64,000 bases of DNA, taken from the NCBI GenBank assembly GCA_963765705.1, contig CAVXXJ010000007.1, forward strand, positions 62,001-126,000. Reading direction: 5' to 3'. Position numbers and translations under genes: made by a program. Below the pieces are notes generated by a model, which searched no databases, had not been told where the DNA came from, and saw nothing but the letters and a program-made list of their open reading frames with translations. Shown here piece by piece: positions 1-8,817 of the stretch; positions within the stretch are counted from its first letter, which is position 1, and each line of letters starts with the position of its first letter. This stretch comes from Gaiellasilicea sp963765705. Its GTDB lineage: Bacteria; Actinomycetota; Thermoleophilia; Gaiellales; Gaiellaceae.

Positions 1-1
1 C

Positions 2-1033
2 CCGCTCGGCGCCGCCGCGCTATCGCGCGTTCGCTCGCGCGCCGTGCGAAAGGCGGCGATCGAGCCGACGGTCACCGTGATCGTCGCGGCCTACAACGAG
101 GAGCCGGTGATCGAGCGGCGGCTCGAGAATCTCCTCGCGCTCGACTACCCGGCAGACCAGCTCGAGATCGTCGTTACCTCCGACGCGTCCACCGACCGGA
201 CGCATGAGCTCGTCGGGCGCTTCGGTGACCGAGTGCGGCTGCTCGTCAACCCGCGCGGAGGGAAGGTGGCCGCCCAGAACAGGGCGGTGCGCGAGGCGTC
301 CGGCGAGATCGTCGCGTTCTCGGACGCGAATGCGACGTGGGCTCCTGACGCGCTGCGGCAGCTCGTCGCGAACTTCGCCGATCCCGACGTCGCGTACGTG
401 TGCGGCCAGCTCGTGCTCGAGGCGGCCGACGGCTCGAACCGTGAGGGGCTCTACTGGCGCTACGAGATGGTCCAGCGCCAGGCGGAGTCGCGGCTGGGAT
501 CGGTCACGGGCGGCAACGGCTCGATCTATGCGGTCCGTCGCTCGGACTACGTCGAGGTCGATCCGAAGTGGGGCCACGACCTCTCGTTTCCGTACCGGAT
601 GGTGCAGGCCGGCCGCCGCGCGGTCTACGAGCCCGCCGCGCGCGCTTCCGAGAAGCCGACGCCGTCGAACGAGACCGAATACCGGCGCAAGGTCCGCATG
701 TTCGAGCACTGCTGGGAGATCACGCTGCGGGGCTCGATGCTGAAGCGGCTGCCACCCGGCTACCTGGTGGAGGTGATCTCGCATCGGATCCTGCGGTACG
801 GGAGCGGCATCCTCCACGTCGTCCTCCTCGCGACGTCGCTCGCGCTCGTCGGCGAAGGGCTCGTCTACCAGGCCGTGCTCGGCGGCCAACTGCTGCTGCT
901 GGCAGCGGCGGCTGCCGGCGTCGGTATCGCCCGCTACTACGTCCTCGTGACCTGGGCGACCGTCGTCGCGCTCTGGAACTACCTGCGCCGCGGCGTGCCC
1001 GCGACGTGGGAGGCGGCGGAGGGGACGCGGTGA
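2..1033 (+). CDS. Family 2 glycosyltransferase, processive/membrane type (5' end cut by window)
   Basis: The frame is open to the window edge, so the true start probably lies upstream; an internal GTG at 44 is the first start codon visible. From that GTG, residues 9-20 form the GT2 nucleotide-binding strand (VTVIVAAYNEE), followed by a TSDASTDRT motif near 46 and a DXD-like SDAN near 92. A GGNGSIYAVRR stretch lies near 155, and two hydrophobic helices lie at the C terminus (about 245-310). This layout matches hyaluronan/cellulose-synthase-like GT2 enzymes, which transfer sugars from NDP-donors at the membrane. Acceptor and sugar cannot be read from the sequence. The stop overlaps the next gene by four bases, so the two are probably translated together. 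Confidence 0.85.
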   Translation, partial: PLGAAALSRVRSRAVRKAAIEPTVTVIVAAYNEEPVIERRLENLLALDYPADQLEIVVTSDASTDRTHELVGRFGDRVRLLVNPRGGKVAAQNRAVREASGEIVAFSDANATWAPDALRQLVANFADPDVAYVCGQLVLEAADGSNREGLYWRYEMVQRQAESRLGSVTGGNGSIYAVRRSDYVEVDPKWGHDLSFPYRMVQAGRRAVYEPAARASEKPTPSNETEYRRKVRMFEHCWEITLRGSMLKRLPPGYLVEVISHRILRYGSGILHVVLLATSLALVGEGLVYQAVLGGQLLLLAAAAAGVGIARYYVLVTWATVVALWNYLRRGVPATWEAAEGTR

Positions 1034-1605
1034 ACCGCTCGCTCGACGTCGCGATCGCCGGTGCGGGGCTTGCGCTGGCGAGCCCGCTGCTGGTCGTGGC
1101 GGCGGTGGCGGTCAAGCTCGGCGACGGCGGCCCGGTCCTCTTCAAGCAGACCCGCGTCGGCAAGGACGGCCGCGACTTCGAGCTCCTGAAGCTACGGACG
1201 ATGGTCGTCGGCGCGGAGACGAAGGGCGCGGGCTACGCGGTCGACAAGGGGGACAGCCGGATCACGCGCGCCGGCCGCTTCCTCCGCCGGACGTCGCTCG
1301 ACGAGCTGCCGCAGCTCTGGAACGTCGTCCGCGGCGACATGAGCCTGATCGGTCCGCGCCCGACGCTCCGCTACCAGGTCGACAAGTACACGGAGCGGCA
1401 GCGGCGCCGCCTCGACGTGCTCCCCGGGATCACCGGCTGGGCGCAGATCCACGGCCGGGCGGCGCTCTCGTGGGAGGAGCGGATCGAGCTCGACGTCTGG
1501 TACGTCGAGCACCGCTCGCCGCTCACCGACGTCTTGATCCTGCTCCGCACGCCGCTCGCCCTCTTCGGCGGCACGTACAAGGGGGAGACTGGGGGGTGGC
1601 GCTGA
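1030..1605 (+). CDS. Sugar transferase (small monotopic phosphoglycosyltransferase)
   Basis: This 191-residue protein is the catalytic domain alone of the bacterial sugar transferase family (WcaJ/PglC type). Such enzymes put the first sugar phosphate on undecaprenyl phosphate. One N-terminal hydrophobic re-entrant helix (residues 4-27) is followed by the family hallmarks LLKLRTM, RTSLDELPQLWNV, GDMSLIGPRP and PGITGWAQIHGR. It is short compared with the 450-residue WbaP/WcaJ enzymes because the N-terminal four-helix region is absent. The GTG start at 1030 overlaps the upstream stop (GTGA). It is one of three initiating enzymes in the window; its sugar specificity is unknown. Confidence 0.92.
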   Translation: MNRSLDVAIAGAGLALASPLLVVAAVAVKLGDGGPVLFKQTRVGKDGRDFELLKLRTMVVGAETKGAGYAVDKGDSRITRAGRFLRRTSLDELPQLWNVVRGDMSLIGPRPTLRYQVDKYTERQRRRLDVLPGITGWAQIHGRAALSWEERIELDVWYVEHRSPLTDVLILLRTPLALFGGTYKGETGGWR

Positions 1606-2909
1606 GCGACCTCCACTCGCGCCGTCTCGACCAGATCGTCAGCGGCGCGCTCCTCGCACTGCTCGGGACGATTGCCCTCTGGAACGCGTTCACGTATCCG
1701 CCGATCGGGGGGTTCGACGCGGCCGAGCACATCTCGTACGCAGAGTCGCTCTTCTCCGGCGACGGCCTACCGGACGGCGGCGCGTCGTACACGCCGCCCG
1801 GCTTCTACGTCCTGGCCGGCGCGGCGACCGAGCTCGGCGAGCTGACGCCACTCGACGAGCCGGAACGTGGAGCACTGCTCCTGAACGCGTTCCTCACCCT
1901 CGGCACAGGGGCACTCGTTCTCGTTCTCGGCCGCCTGCTCTTCCCGGGTCGGCCGCTGCTGCGCTGGGCGTCGCTGGCCTTCTTCGTCTGCTGTCCCGTC
2001 GTCCTGAAGACGGCGGCGATGTTCCACCCGCAGCCACTCGTGATGTTCCTCTCGGCACTCGCCTTCGTGCTGTGCATACGAATGATCGTCCGCGGCCGCT
2101 ACGGCGTCGCCGACTGGGCGGTCCTCGCCCTGACGCTCGCTGCGGCTCAGCTCGTGCGGTCGGTCGCGATCTGGACGGTCGCTCTCGTCCTGGTCGCCTT
2201 CGTCGTTGCTGCGGTCGCGCAGCCGGCGCACCGACGTCGGATCAGAAACGCCCTCGCCGTCATGGCCGCAGCGATCATCCTGCTCCCGCTGCCGTGGTAT
2301 CTGCACCTCGAGTCGTCGGGCTCGAATGCAGTCTTCGGCCGCGGGCTACCGATCGCGTCGTTCGAGAACTACTGGCCGGCCGCGTTCTACTTCAGCTCCG
2401 GGCTCCCCGACGTGATCGTGGCGCCGACGCGCGATGACTTGCCGCCGCGGTTCTTCCCGCTCCTGTACGCGGATACGTGGGGCGACTACTTCGGGATCTG
2501 GTCGTGGGGAGCCCCGCGACCCGAGCTGGCCGACGTGAACCGACGGCTGATCGTCCAGAGCGTCGTCGGGCTCCCGCTCACCGCCCTAGCGGTCGCGGGC
2601 TGGCTGGCGCTCCTCGCGCTCGGGCTCGCACGCTGGCGAGCTACGCCGGAGCGGTTGGTTGCCGGGCTCGTTCCGCTCGCCGGGCTCGCTGCGGTGCTCT
2701 ACTACGCGACGCGGGGCTCGAACAGCGACGGCGACCTCGTCAAGGCGATGTTCATGCTTCCGGCCGTGCCCTTCTGGGCCTTGTCGTTCGGGTTCTGCGT
2801 CGAGGCTCTCTACGAGCGGAGCCGTCGGTTCGCACTGCCCGTGCTCGGCGTGCTCGCACTCTGCGGGCTCGTGTCCCTGTCGTACGCGACCTTCGCCTTC
2901 GTCTCGTGA
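1596..2909 (+). CDS. Multi-membrane GT-C-like glycosyltransferase
   Basis: A 437-residue integral membrane protein with about ten hydrophobic helices. After the first helix there is an extracytoplasmic acidic stretch (GGFDAAEHISYAESL, about residues 38-52), and then SYTPPGFYVL. This is the usual position of the catalytic Asp/Glu in the GT39/ArnT-like GT-C superfamily, which uses polyprenyl-phosphate sugars outside the membrane. The assignment rests on topology and this motif only. The GTG at 1596 overlaps the upstream gene by ten bases, and the stop overlaps the next start by four. It probably adds a sugar to the exported glycan. Confidence 0.72.
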   Translation: MALSDLHSRRLDQIVSGALLALLGTIALWNAFTYPPIGGFDAAEHISYAESLFSGDGLPDGGASYTPPGFYVLAGAATELGELTPLDEPERGALLLNAFLTLGTGALVLVLGRLLFPGRPLLRWASLAFFVCCPVVLKTAAMFHPQPLVMFLSALAFVLCIRMIVRGRYGVADWAVLALTLAAAQLVRSVAIWTVALVLVAFVVAAVAQPAHRRRIRNALAVMAAAIILLPLPWYLHLESSGSNAVFGRGLPIASFENYWPAAFYFSSGLPDVIVAPTRDDLPPRFFPLLYADTWGDYFGIWSWGAPRPELADVNRRLIVQSVVGLPLTALAVAGWLALLALGLARWRATPERLVAGLVPLAGLAAVLYYATRGSNSDGDLVKAMFMLPAVPFWALSFGFCVEALYERSRRFALPVLGVLALCGLVSLSYATFAFVS

Positions 2910-3307
2910 GTGACTGGGCATACGTTCGCGGCGGACTGGTCGCGGTTGCACTGCTGGTCACCGCCGCCCTGGTCGGGTGGGGAATCCAGACCGCCGTCTG
3001 GGAGGACCCCGGGTTCGAGAAGACTCAGCGCTGTCTGGTGAACGAGAAGGGCGCGAGGTTGTCGGCACCGCGCGACCCGATCGCGCGCACTGCCGAGCTC
3101 GGCACGCTGGCGACCGTGGTCGAGACGAACGGCGTCACCGTCTCCGTCGCAGCCTCGGAGACGAGTGCCGAGCGGGTTGCCGCCGCGTACCGCTCGGTCG
3201 GCGGCGATCTGGGCGAGCGTCTGGAGGTGCGCGGCAGGACCGTCTACCTCTGGGAACGGCCGCCGTCGCCGACACAGCGTCAAACGGTCTACGACTGTGC
3301 GTACTAG
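2906..3307 (+). CDS. Hypothetical single-pass membrane protein
   Basis: A 133-residue protein that I do not recognise. One transmembrane helix (about residues 9-28) is followed by a soluble, probably external domain of about 100 residues. That domain has two cysteines (about 41 and 131) that could pair across the membrane face. The GTG start at 2906 overlaps the stop of the membrane glycosyltransferase by four bases, so its product is made together with it and could be a partner subunit. There is no catalytic motif. A 21-base gap follows, before the next transcription unit. Confidence 0.68.
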   Translation: MSDWAYVRGGLVAVALLVTAALVGWGIQTAVWEDPGFEKTQRCLVNEKGARLSAPRDPIARTAELGTLATVVETNGVTVSVAASETSAERVAAAYRSVGGDLGERLEVRGRTVYLWERPPSPTQRQTVYDCAY

Positions 3308-3316
3308 GGCGTCAGT

Positions 3317-3322
3317 ACGCTT
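3317..3322 (+). promoter_or_regulatory. -10 element (TACGCT) for leaderless start at 3329
   Basis: TACGCT lies six bases before the GTG of the ATP-grasp gene. It fits the TANNNT-N6-7-start pattern seen at eleven other unit starts here. No clear -35 box is seen. Confidence 0.5.
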
Positions 3323-3328
3323 GCGGCC

Positions 3329-4336
3329 GTGACCGCGGTCCTCTTCACCTGCGCCGGGCAGCGCGTCGACATCGTGTCGGCGTTCGCGCGGGCCGGGGCG
3401 ACGACGATCGCGACCGACCTCGACGCGCTCGCGCCGGCGCTCTGGCACGCCGACCACCAGGCGTTCGTCCCACGCGTCGACGACCCCGGCTACATCTCGG
3501 CGCTCGCCGCGCTGGTCGCCGAGCACGACGTGCGGCTGATCATCCCGCTCACCGATCTCGATCAGGTGCTGCTGGCCCGCTCGCGGGACGAGCTCGCGCC
3601 CGCGCTGGCGCTCGTCCCGGAGCCCGAGGTGTGCGAGCGAATGGGCGACAAGTACCTCGCGCACCTGTTCTTCGAGGAGAGCGGGATCCCGACCCCACGC
3701 AGCTGGCTGCCCGACGACGTTCCGGACGATGCGCGGTTCCCGCTGCTCGTGAAGGTGCGCGAGGGTTTCGGCTCCCGCCACATCTACCGGGCGCACGACC
3801 GTGCCGAGCTCGAGTTCTTCCTCGGCTACACGAAGGTCGACTCCTTCGTGCAGGAGTGCTGCCGGGGCGACGAGTTCTCGGTCGACCTCTTCTGCGACCT
3901 CGAGACCCGCTGCCTGAACGCGATCCCGCGGACGATGATCCAGTCCAAGGGCGGCGAGTCGATCAAGGGCGAGTCGATCAAGGACTGGGAGCTGATCGAG
4001 CACGCGTGCCGCGTCGCCGAGACCGTCGGCATCGTCGGCCCGGCGAACGTCCAGTGCTTTCGAGAGCCGGACGGGTCGCTGCCGGTGACCGACATCAACC
4101 CCCGCTTCGGCGGGGCTTTCCCGCTGCCGCTCGCCGCGGGCAGCCGCTACCCTGAGCTGGCGCTGGCGCTCGCGAACGGTGAGCGGCCCGAGCCGACGCT
4201 CGGCGAGTTCCGCGCAGGGGTTCTGATGACGCGCTTCTTCTCCCATCTGTGTCTGACAGCCGGTGACGGCGGTAGCCTCGTTCCGTTCGCGGAAGAGCTC
4301 CCAGAGCCGGTCGCAGGCGAGCCCGGCGAGGCGTGA
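3329..4336 (+). CDS. ATP-grasp family ligase (carbamoyl-phosphate-synthase-like)
   Basis: A 335-residue protein of the ATP-grasp superfamily. The N-terminal pre-ATP-grasp Rossmann-like domain runs from about residue 1 to 105 (start VLFTCAGQRVD). The ATP-grasp core contains FPLLVKVREGFGS (about 134-146), an acidic metal-binding EFSVDLFCD (about 181-189) and DINPRFGG (about 252-259), the magnesium-binding ExN-type motif. Relatives join a carboxylate to an amine or thiol through an acyl phosphate. Several sit in capsule loci and may amidate sugar acids with amino acids; that role here is inference. It starts a new unit with its own -10 element and is coupled by a four-base overlap to the lipoprotein gene downstream. 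Confidence 0.85.
   Translation: MTAVLFTCAGQRVDIVSAFARAGATTIATDLDALAPALWHADHQAFVPRVDDPGYISALAALVAEHDVRLIIPLTDLDQVLLARSRDELAPALALVPEPEVCERMGDKYLAHLFFEESGIPTPRSWLPDDVPDDARFPLLVKVREGFGSRHIYRAHDRAELEFFLGYTKVDSFVQECCRGDEFSVDLFCDLETRCLNAIPRTMIQSKGGESIKGESIKDWELIEHACRVAETVGIVGPANVQCFREPDGSLPVTDINPRFGGAFPLPLAAGSRYPELALALANGERPEPTLGEFRAGVLMTRFFSHLCLTAGDGGSLVPFAEELPEPVAGEPGEA
3954..3983 (+). repeat. Perfect 15-base tandem repeat, two copies
   Basis: GCGAGTCGATCAAGG occurs twice head to tail and encodes ESIKG-ESIKD inside the ATP-grasp core. The family normally has residues here, so it is probably not an insertion. Confidence 0.85.
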
Positions 4337-5766
4337 CCCGCCTCATCGTCGCTGGCGTGGCCCTTCTGGGCCTGACGGCAGCGTGCGGCGGCAACACCGA
4401 GGTCGCGCCGCCTCCGCCGCCCTACACGGCCCCGGTCGATCCACCCGAGGTACGGCCGCTTCCGCCCGCGCCGAAGCCGAAGCCGAGACCGGCGAAGGTG
4501 CTCGTCACCGTCGTGGACGGCGACACGCACTCGCGCGTCCGCGGTGCGCGCGTCGTCATCGGCAAGCGGGCGGGATACGCGAACACGCGCGGCCTCGCTT
4601 CGGTGAAGATCAAGCGGCGGGCGGCGCTGCCGGTCCGCGTCTCCAAGCCCGGGTACGCGACGCGCACCGTGCGCATGCCTTTCAAGCAACGCCGCGAGGT
4701 GACCGTCCGCCTCTTCCGCGACGCGCTCCAGTGGACGATGTACGGCGCGAACAATCGCCGGACGCAGGCGCATTCCGACATCAAGCTCCGGCCACCCTTC
4801 AAGGTCGTCTGGTCCCGCGGAGTGGGCGCCCTCCTCGAGTTTCCTGCCGTCGTCACGGAGGGCGTCGGCTACGTCGGCAACTACAAGGGCCACATCTACG
4901 CGCTCGACATGCGGAACGGCAAGGTGATCTGGCGCTCCCGGCCGCGCGGCGGCAAGATGGCCTCCTCGCCCGCAATCGTCGGTGACGACCTCGTCGTGCA
5001 CGGCATGGACGGGATCGTGCGCGTGCTCGACCGGAGCAACGGCAAGCTCCGCTGGCACTTCCGCGTCGGCTCGCCGATCGAGTCGTCGCCGATCGTCGTC
5101 GGCGGTCTCGACTACTTCGGCGCCTGGAACGGCCGCGTCTACGCGCTCGACCTGAAGCGGCGGAAGCTGCGCTGGAGCTATCGCACGGGCCACAAGATCA
5201 CGTCGAGCGCGGCCATCTCGGGCAGGACGCTCTACATCGGCGACTACGGAGGACGCCTGCACGCGCTCGCGACCCGCACCGGCAAGCGCCGCTTCTCGCG
5301 GTCGGTCAACGGCCGCATCTACGGGACGCCCGCGGTCGCGGCCGGCCGCGTCTTCGTCCCCTCCTCGACGGGCAACAGCCTCACAGCCTTCACGACGAGC
5401 GGCCGCTATCTCTGGCGCGTGCGGACCGGCGGCTACGTCTACTCGTCCCCGGCGGTCTGGGCCGGCCGCGTCTTCTTCGGCTCCTACAACGGCCGCTTCT
5501 ACTCCGTCTCCGCGAGATCGGGCCGGGTGCTGTGGAGCGTCGGCGCGGGCGGGCCGGTCTCGGGCGCCGCAGTCGTCGTCGCCGGCGTCGCCTACGCCGG
5601 GTCGACCTGGGGGCGCATCACCGGCGTCGACGCGAAGAGCGGCCGCGTCGTCCTCAGGTTCCCCCATGGCGAGTACGTCCCCGTGTCGGGCAACGGCGGG
5701 CGCCTGCTCCTGCACGGGTACTCGCGGGTCTGGGCGGTCGAGCCGCGCGGCGTGAAGCTGCAGTGA
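4333..5766 (+). CDS. Secreted lipoprotein with PQQ-like beta-propeller
   Basis: A 477-residue exported protein. Residues 1-19 form a lipoprotein signal peptide ending in a lipobox (GLTAAC), followed by a proline-rich linker. Residues about 55-130 form a carboxypeptidase-regulatory/PEGA-like beta domain (GARVVIGKRAGYANTRG). From about 150 to the end come repeated blades of the PQQ/YVTN type with motifs such as IYALDMRNGKVIWR, VYALDLKRRKLRW and FYSVSARSGRVLW. Such propellers bind partners or polymers. No PQQ enzyme residues are evident, so a scaffold or glycan-binding role at the cell surface is inferred. It is coupled by four-base overlaps to the genes on both sides and is a tandem paralogue of the next gene. 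Confidence 0.85.
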   Translation: MTRLIVAGVALLGLTAACGGNTEVAPPPPPYTAPVDPPEVRPLPPAPKPKPRPAKVLVTVVDGDTHSRVRGARVVIGKRAGYANTRGLASVKIKRRAALPVRVSKPGYATRTVRMPFKQRREVTVRLFRDALQWTMYGANNRRTQAHSDIKLRPPFKVVWSRGVGALLEFPAVVTEGVGYVGNYKGHIYALDMRNGKVIWRSRPRGGKMASSPAIVGDDLVVHGMDGIVRVLDRSNGKLRWHFRVGSPIESSPIVVGGLDYFGAWNGRVYALDLKRRKLRWSYRTGHKITSSAAISGRTLYIGDYGGRLHALATRTGKRRFSRSVNGRIYGTPAVAAGRVFVPSSTGNSLTAFTTSGRYLWRVRTGGYVYSSPAVWAGRVFFGSYNGRFYSVSARSGRVLWSVGAGGPVSGAAVVVAGVAYAGSTWGRITGVDAKSGRVVLRFPHGEYVPVSGNGGRLLLHGYSRVWAVEPRGVKLQ

Positions 5767-7023
5767 AGCGGTGGCTGATCGGCGGCGCGATCGCGCTCGT
5801 GCTGCTCGTGGGCGGGGCCGTCGCGGGGTACGTCCTCTACAAGCGCGAGGAGGCCAAGGACGTGCGCGGCTCCTCGACGGAGGAGTTCGTGACGACCGAA
5901 GAGGAGGAGCCGCTCCCACCGCCGCCGCAGCAGGACAAGCTCGAGGTCGTCTGGTCGCGGAACGGCTACGACGTCGAGCGGAACCGCGTCGGCCCATTCG
6001 ATCTGCGACCGCCCTTCCGGCGGGTCTGGACCTTTCGTGCGCGCAACCTGCTCGAGTTCCCGCCCGTCGATCGCGTACGGACGCCTTTACTTCACGAACA
6101 ACTCGGGCGTCATGTTCGCGGTCAATGCGAAGACCGGCAAGCGGGCCTGGAAGATCCCGATCGGTCGCTGCGTCGCGGCCTCGCCGGCGGTCGCGGACGG
6201 AACCGTCTACCAGTCGTTCATGAACCGGCCGCCGTGCAACAGCAAGGCGAAGCCGGGGCGGCTCGAGGGCGAGGTGATCGCGTTCGCGGCGGGCTTCGGG
6301 AAGATTCGCTGGCGGACGCGGATCGGCCCGACGGAGTCCTCGCCCCTGGTGGCCGACGGAGTCGTCTACGTCGGCGACTGGCGCGGCCGCGTCTACGCGC
6401 TCGACGAGGCCACCGGACGCGTGCGCTGGACGTTCCAGGGCAAGGGCCGGATCAAGGGCGCCGTCGCGAAGTCCGGCAACCGCCTCTACGTCGGCACCTA
6501 CGACGGCTACCTCTACGCCCTGCGGGCGACGACCGGGAAGGTGATCTGGCGGACGAGATCGCAGGACCGGCTCGGGGGGCGCGGGTACTTCTACTCGACA
6601 CCGGCGGTCGCCTACGGCCGCGTCTACATCGGCTCCACCGACCACAAGGTCTACTCGTTCGGCGCGGCGAGCGGCAAGCTCCGCTGGTCGCAGGGCACGG
6701 GCGGCTACGTCTACGGCTCGCCCGCCGTCTGGCGCAAGACGGTCTACGTGGGCTCCTACAGCGGCCGCTTCTATGCGCTCGATGCCGCCACCGGCGACAT
6801 CCGCTGGCGCTTTCGCGCGAACGGGGACATCTCCGGCTCGGCGACGGTGCTGAACGGCGTCGTCTACTTCTCCACCTTCAAGGAGCGCACGTACGCGCTC
6901 GACGCGCGCACGGGCAAGCTGCTCTGGACCTTCGAGGACGGCAAGTACGGCGGCGTCGTCGCCGATCGCGACCGGCTCTATCTCGTCGGCCACGCGCGGG
7001 TCTATGGGATGGTTGAGAAGTGA
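5763..7023 (+). CDS. Membrane-anchored PQQ-like beta-propeller protein (frame broken near 6063)
   Basis: After correction this is a protein of about 419 residues: one N-terminal transmembrane helix (about 5-24), an acidic/proline linker, then PQQ-like blades (for example VYALDEATGRVRW, FYALDAATGDIRW, TYALDARTGKLLW). It shares the phrase RPPF-x-x-VW...LLEFP with the preceding lipoprotein, so the two arose by tandem duplication. The frame changes at the CCC run 6063-6065. Removing one C joins EFPP to SIAYGRLYF without loss. It lacks a lipobox, unlike its paralogue. It is coupled at both ends by four-base overlaps. Its function is unknown; it is probably an outer-face binding protein of the glycan machinery. 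Confidence 0.75.
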
Positions 7024-7943
7024 GATACGTCGTCACCGGGGCGGCCGGCTTCATCGGCTCGCACCTCGCGGAAACGCTTCTCGCAGCGGGTCACGAGGTC
7101 GTCGGCGTCGACTGCTTCACCGACTACTACGAGCGCTCGCGCAAGGAGCAGAACGCCGCCTCGCTCGACGTGCTCGAAGCCGATCTGGCCGTCGCGCCGC
7201 TCGAGCCGATCCTCGCCGGTGCCGACGGCGTCTTTCACCTCGCCGGCCAGCCGGGCGTGCGGGCGAGCTGGGGCGAGACCTTCCAGCTCTACCTCGACCG
7301 GAACGTGCGCGCGACGCAGCGGGTCTTCGAGGCGGCTGCGGCCGCCGGCGTCCGCGTCGTCTTCGCGTCGTCGTCGTCCGTCTACGGCGACGCCGAGACC
7401 TATCCCACGTCGGAGCACGTCGTCCCGCAGCCGATCTCCCCGTACGGGATCACCAAGCTCGCCTGCGAGCACCTCGCGGTCGCGATCGGGCGGGCGCGCG
7501 GGCTCGACGCGGTCGTGCTGCGGTACTTCACGGTCTATGGCCCGCGGCAGCGGCCCGACATGGCGTTCACGGCGATGCTCGAGGCGCTGGTCCGGGGCGA
7601 GCGCTTCCGGCTCTTCGGCGACGGCAGCGCGGCGCGGAGCTTCACGTACGTGGGCGACGCGGTGAACGCCACGATCGCGGCGATGGAGCGCGGCCGCGCG
7701 GGAGAGACCTACAACGTCGGCGGTGGTGACGAGGCGACGATGAGCGAGGCGATCGCCCTCGTCGAGGAGCTCTCGGGACGCGGCCTCGACGTCGAGCGGG
7801 TCGAGGCTGCGGCGGGGGACGTCAAGCGCACGAGGGCCGACGTGAGCAAGGCTGCCGTCGATCTCGGTTGGGCGCCCGAGACGGCTCTGCGCGACGGGCT
7901 GGCGGCGCAATGGGAATGGGCCTCGGTAGAGTCGCCCGCGTGA
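7020..7943 (+). CDS. NAD-dependent sugar-nucleotide epimerase (extended SDR)
   Basis: A 307-residue extended short-chain dehydrogenase. The NAD-binding glycine motif TGAAGFIGSHL lies at residues 6-16. The active-site serine region is ASSSSVYGD (about 119-127), and the catalytic Tyr/Lys pair is in SPYGITK (about 140-146). FTDYYERSRKEQN (about 36-48) resembles the UDP-glucuronate/UDP-glucose 4-epimerase branch. It would supply an epimerised nucleotide sugar to the glycosyltransferases. The exact substrate cannot be set by eye. The GTG start overlaps the upstream stop (GTGA). Confidence 0.85.
   Translation: MRYVVTGAAGFIGSHLAETLLAAGHEVVGVDCFTDYYERSRKEQNAASLDVLEADLAVAPLEPILAGADGVFHLAGQPGVRASWGETFQLYLDRNVRATQRVFEAAAAAGVRVVFASSSSVYGDAETYPTSEHVVPQPISPYGITKLACEHLAVAIGRARGLDAVVLRYFTVYGPRQRPDMAFTAMLEALVRGERFRLFGDGSAARSFTYVGDAVNATIAAMERGRAGETYNVGGGDEATMSEAIALVEELSGRGLDVERVEAAAGDVKRTRADVSKAAVDLGWAPETALRDGLAAQWEWASVESPA
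7927..7932 (+). promoter_or_regulatory. -10 element (TAGAGT) for start at 7940
   Basis: TAGAGT lies seven bases before the GTG at 7940, inside the end of the epimerase gene. The Wzz-like gene may therefore have its own leaderless promoter as well as being coupled to the epimerase by a four-base overlap. Confidence 0.4.
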
Positions 7944-8813
7944 CTACGCCTGTAGATCCGGACGCCGAGCGCGAAGTCGACCTCCGGTCTGTCTGGGAGC
8001 GGATCGCCGCGCGCTGGTGGCTGCCGGTGCTCGGCACGGTTCTCGGCCTCGTTGATCGGGTTCGCGCTCGCCCTCGGCGGCGGGAAGGTCTACGAGGCGG
8101 AGACGCTCATCCAGATGGGCCAGCCGTTCTCGCCGAACGGCGGCGCGCCGGTCGCGAGCTTCATCACGAACGGGCGCGCAGTTGCCGAGATCATCCGCTC
8201 CGAGGCCGCGCTCGAAAAGGCTGCGAGGGCTTCCGGGCTGAAGGTGCGTGCGCTCCGCGGCAATGTCACGCTCCCAGATCGTCGGTGCGAGCGGCCCCGG
8301 CGCTCGGCCGACCGGAGCGCCGCTGGTGACGATCAAGGTCGTGGCCGCGCAGCCACTCAAGGCGGAGAAGGCGGCCGACGCCCTCGCCGCGGAGGTCGAT
8401 CGGCCCGGACGGCGGCGGAGTACGTCGACACGAAGATCAAGGCGTTCAACGACCAGCTCGAATCGATCCAGGAGCAGCTGAACACGCTCGTGCCGCGGAT
8501 TGCATTGCTGGAGCAGGCGGTCACGGACGACGAGCTCGCCGCGCTCGACAAGCTCGTCCTCGTCAGCTCGCTCGACAACGCGCAGGCGCGACGGGGACAG
8601 CTCCTCGATCTCCAGTCCGACGTTCAGCAGCAGCTGGCGCTCGCCGAGAACGTCGAGAAGACGCAGGTGATCGAGCCGGCGGCCGCAGTCAAGACGACTG
8701 CCCGGAGCGGCCGCAACGGCGCGCTCGTCGGTGGCCTGATCGGCCTGCTGCTCGGCTGCGCCGCGGCGCTCCTCGCGGATCCGTTCCTGACGCGCCGCGC
8801 CCGCACCTCCTAG
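7940..8813 (+). CDS. Wzz-like polysaccharide chain-length / co-polymerase protein (three frame breaks)
   Basis: The corrected protein is about 290 residues. A cytoplasmic N terminus (VDLRSVWERIAARWW) leads into a first membrane helix (about 28-50). An external region with a coiled-coil-like section (EYVDTKIKAFNDQLESIQEQL) follows, and a second helix lies near the C terminus (GALVGGLIGLLLGCAAAL) before ADPF. This two-helix plan is typical of Wzz/tyrosine-kinase-adaptor proteins that set polymer length. The frame changes at the TT of 8052-8053, at the CCC of 8273-8275, and back again near 8398-8408. The first two look like one extra base each and the third like one lost base. All parts are recognisable, so sequence error is likelier than decay. 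Confidence 0.72.
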
Positions 8814-8817
8814 GGCG

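Noticed and set aside
3954..3983. 15-base tandem repeat as a recent duplication or variable repeat
   Set aside because: The ten residues it encodes fit the normal length of the ATP-grasp family at this point, so it is probably chance convergence.
4147..6993. Open frame of 948 codons on the minus strand opposite the beta-propeller genes
   Set aside because: It is a shadow of GC-rich codon use: the translation is rich in Arg, Ala and Asp without family motifs, while the plus strand has clear propeller repeats.
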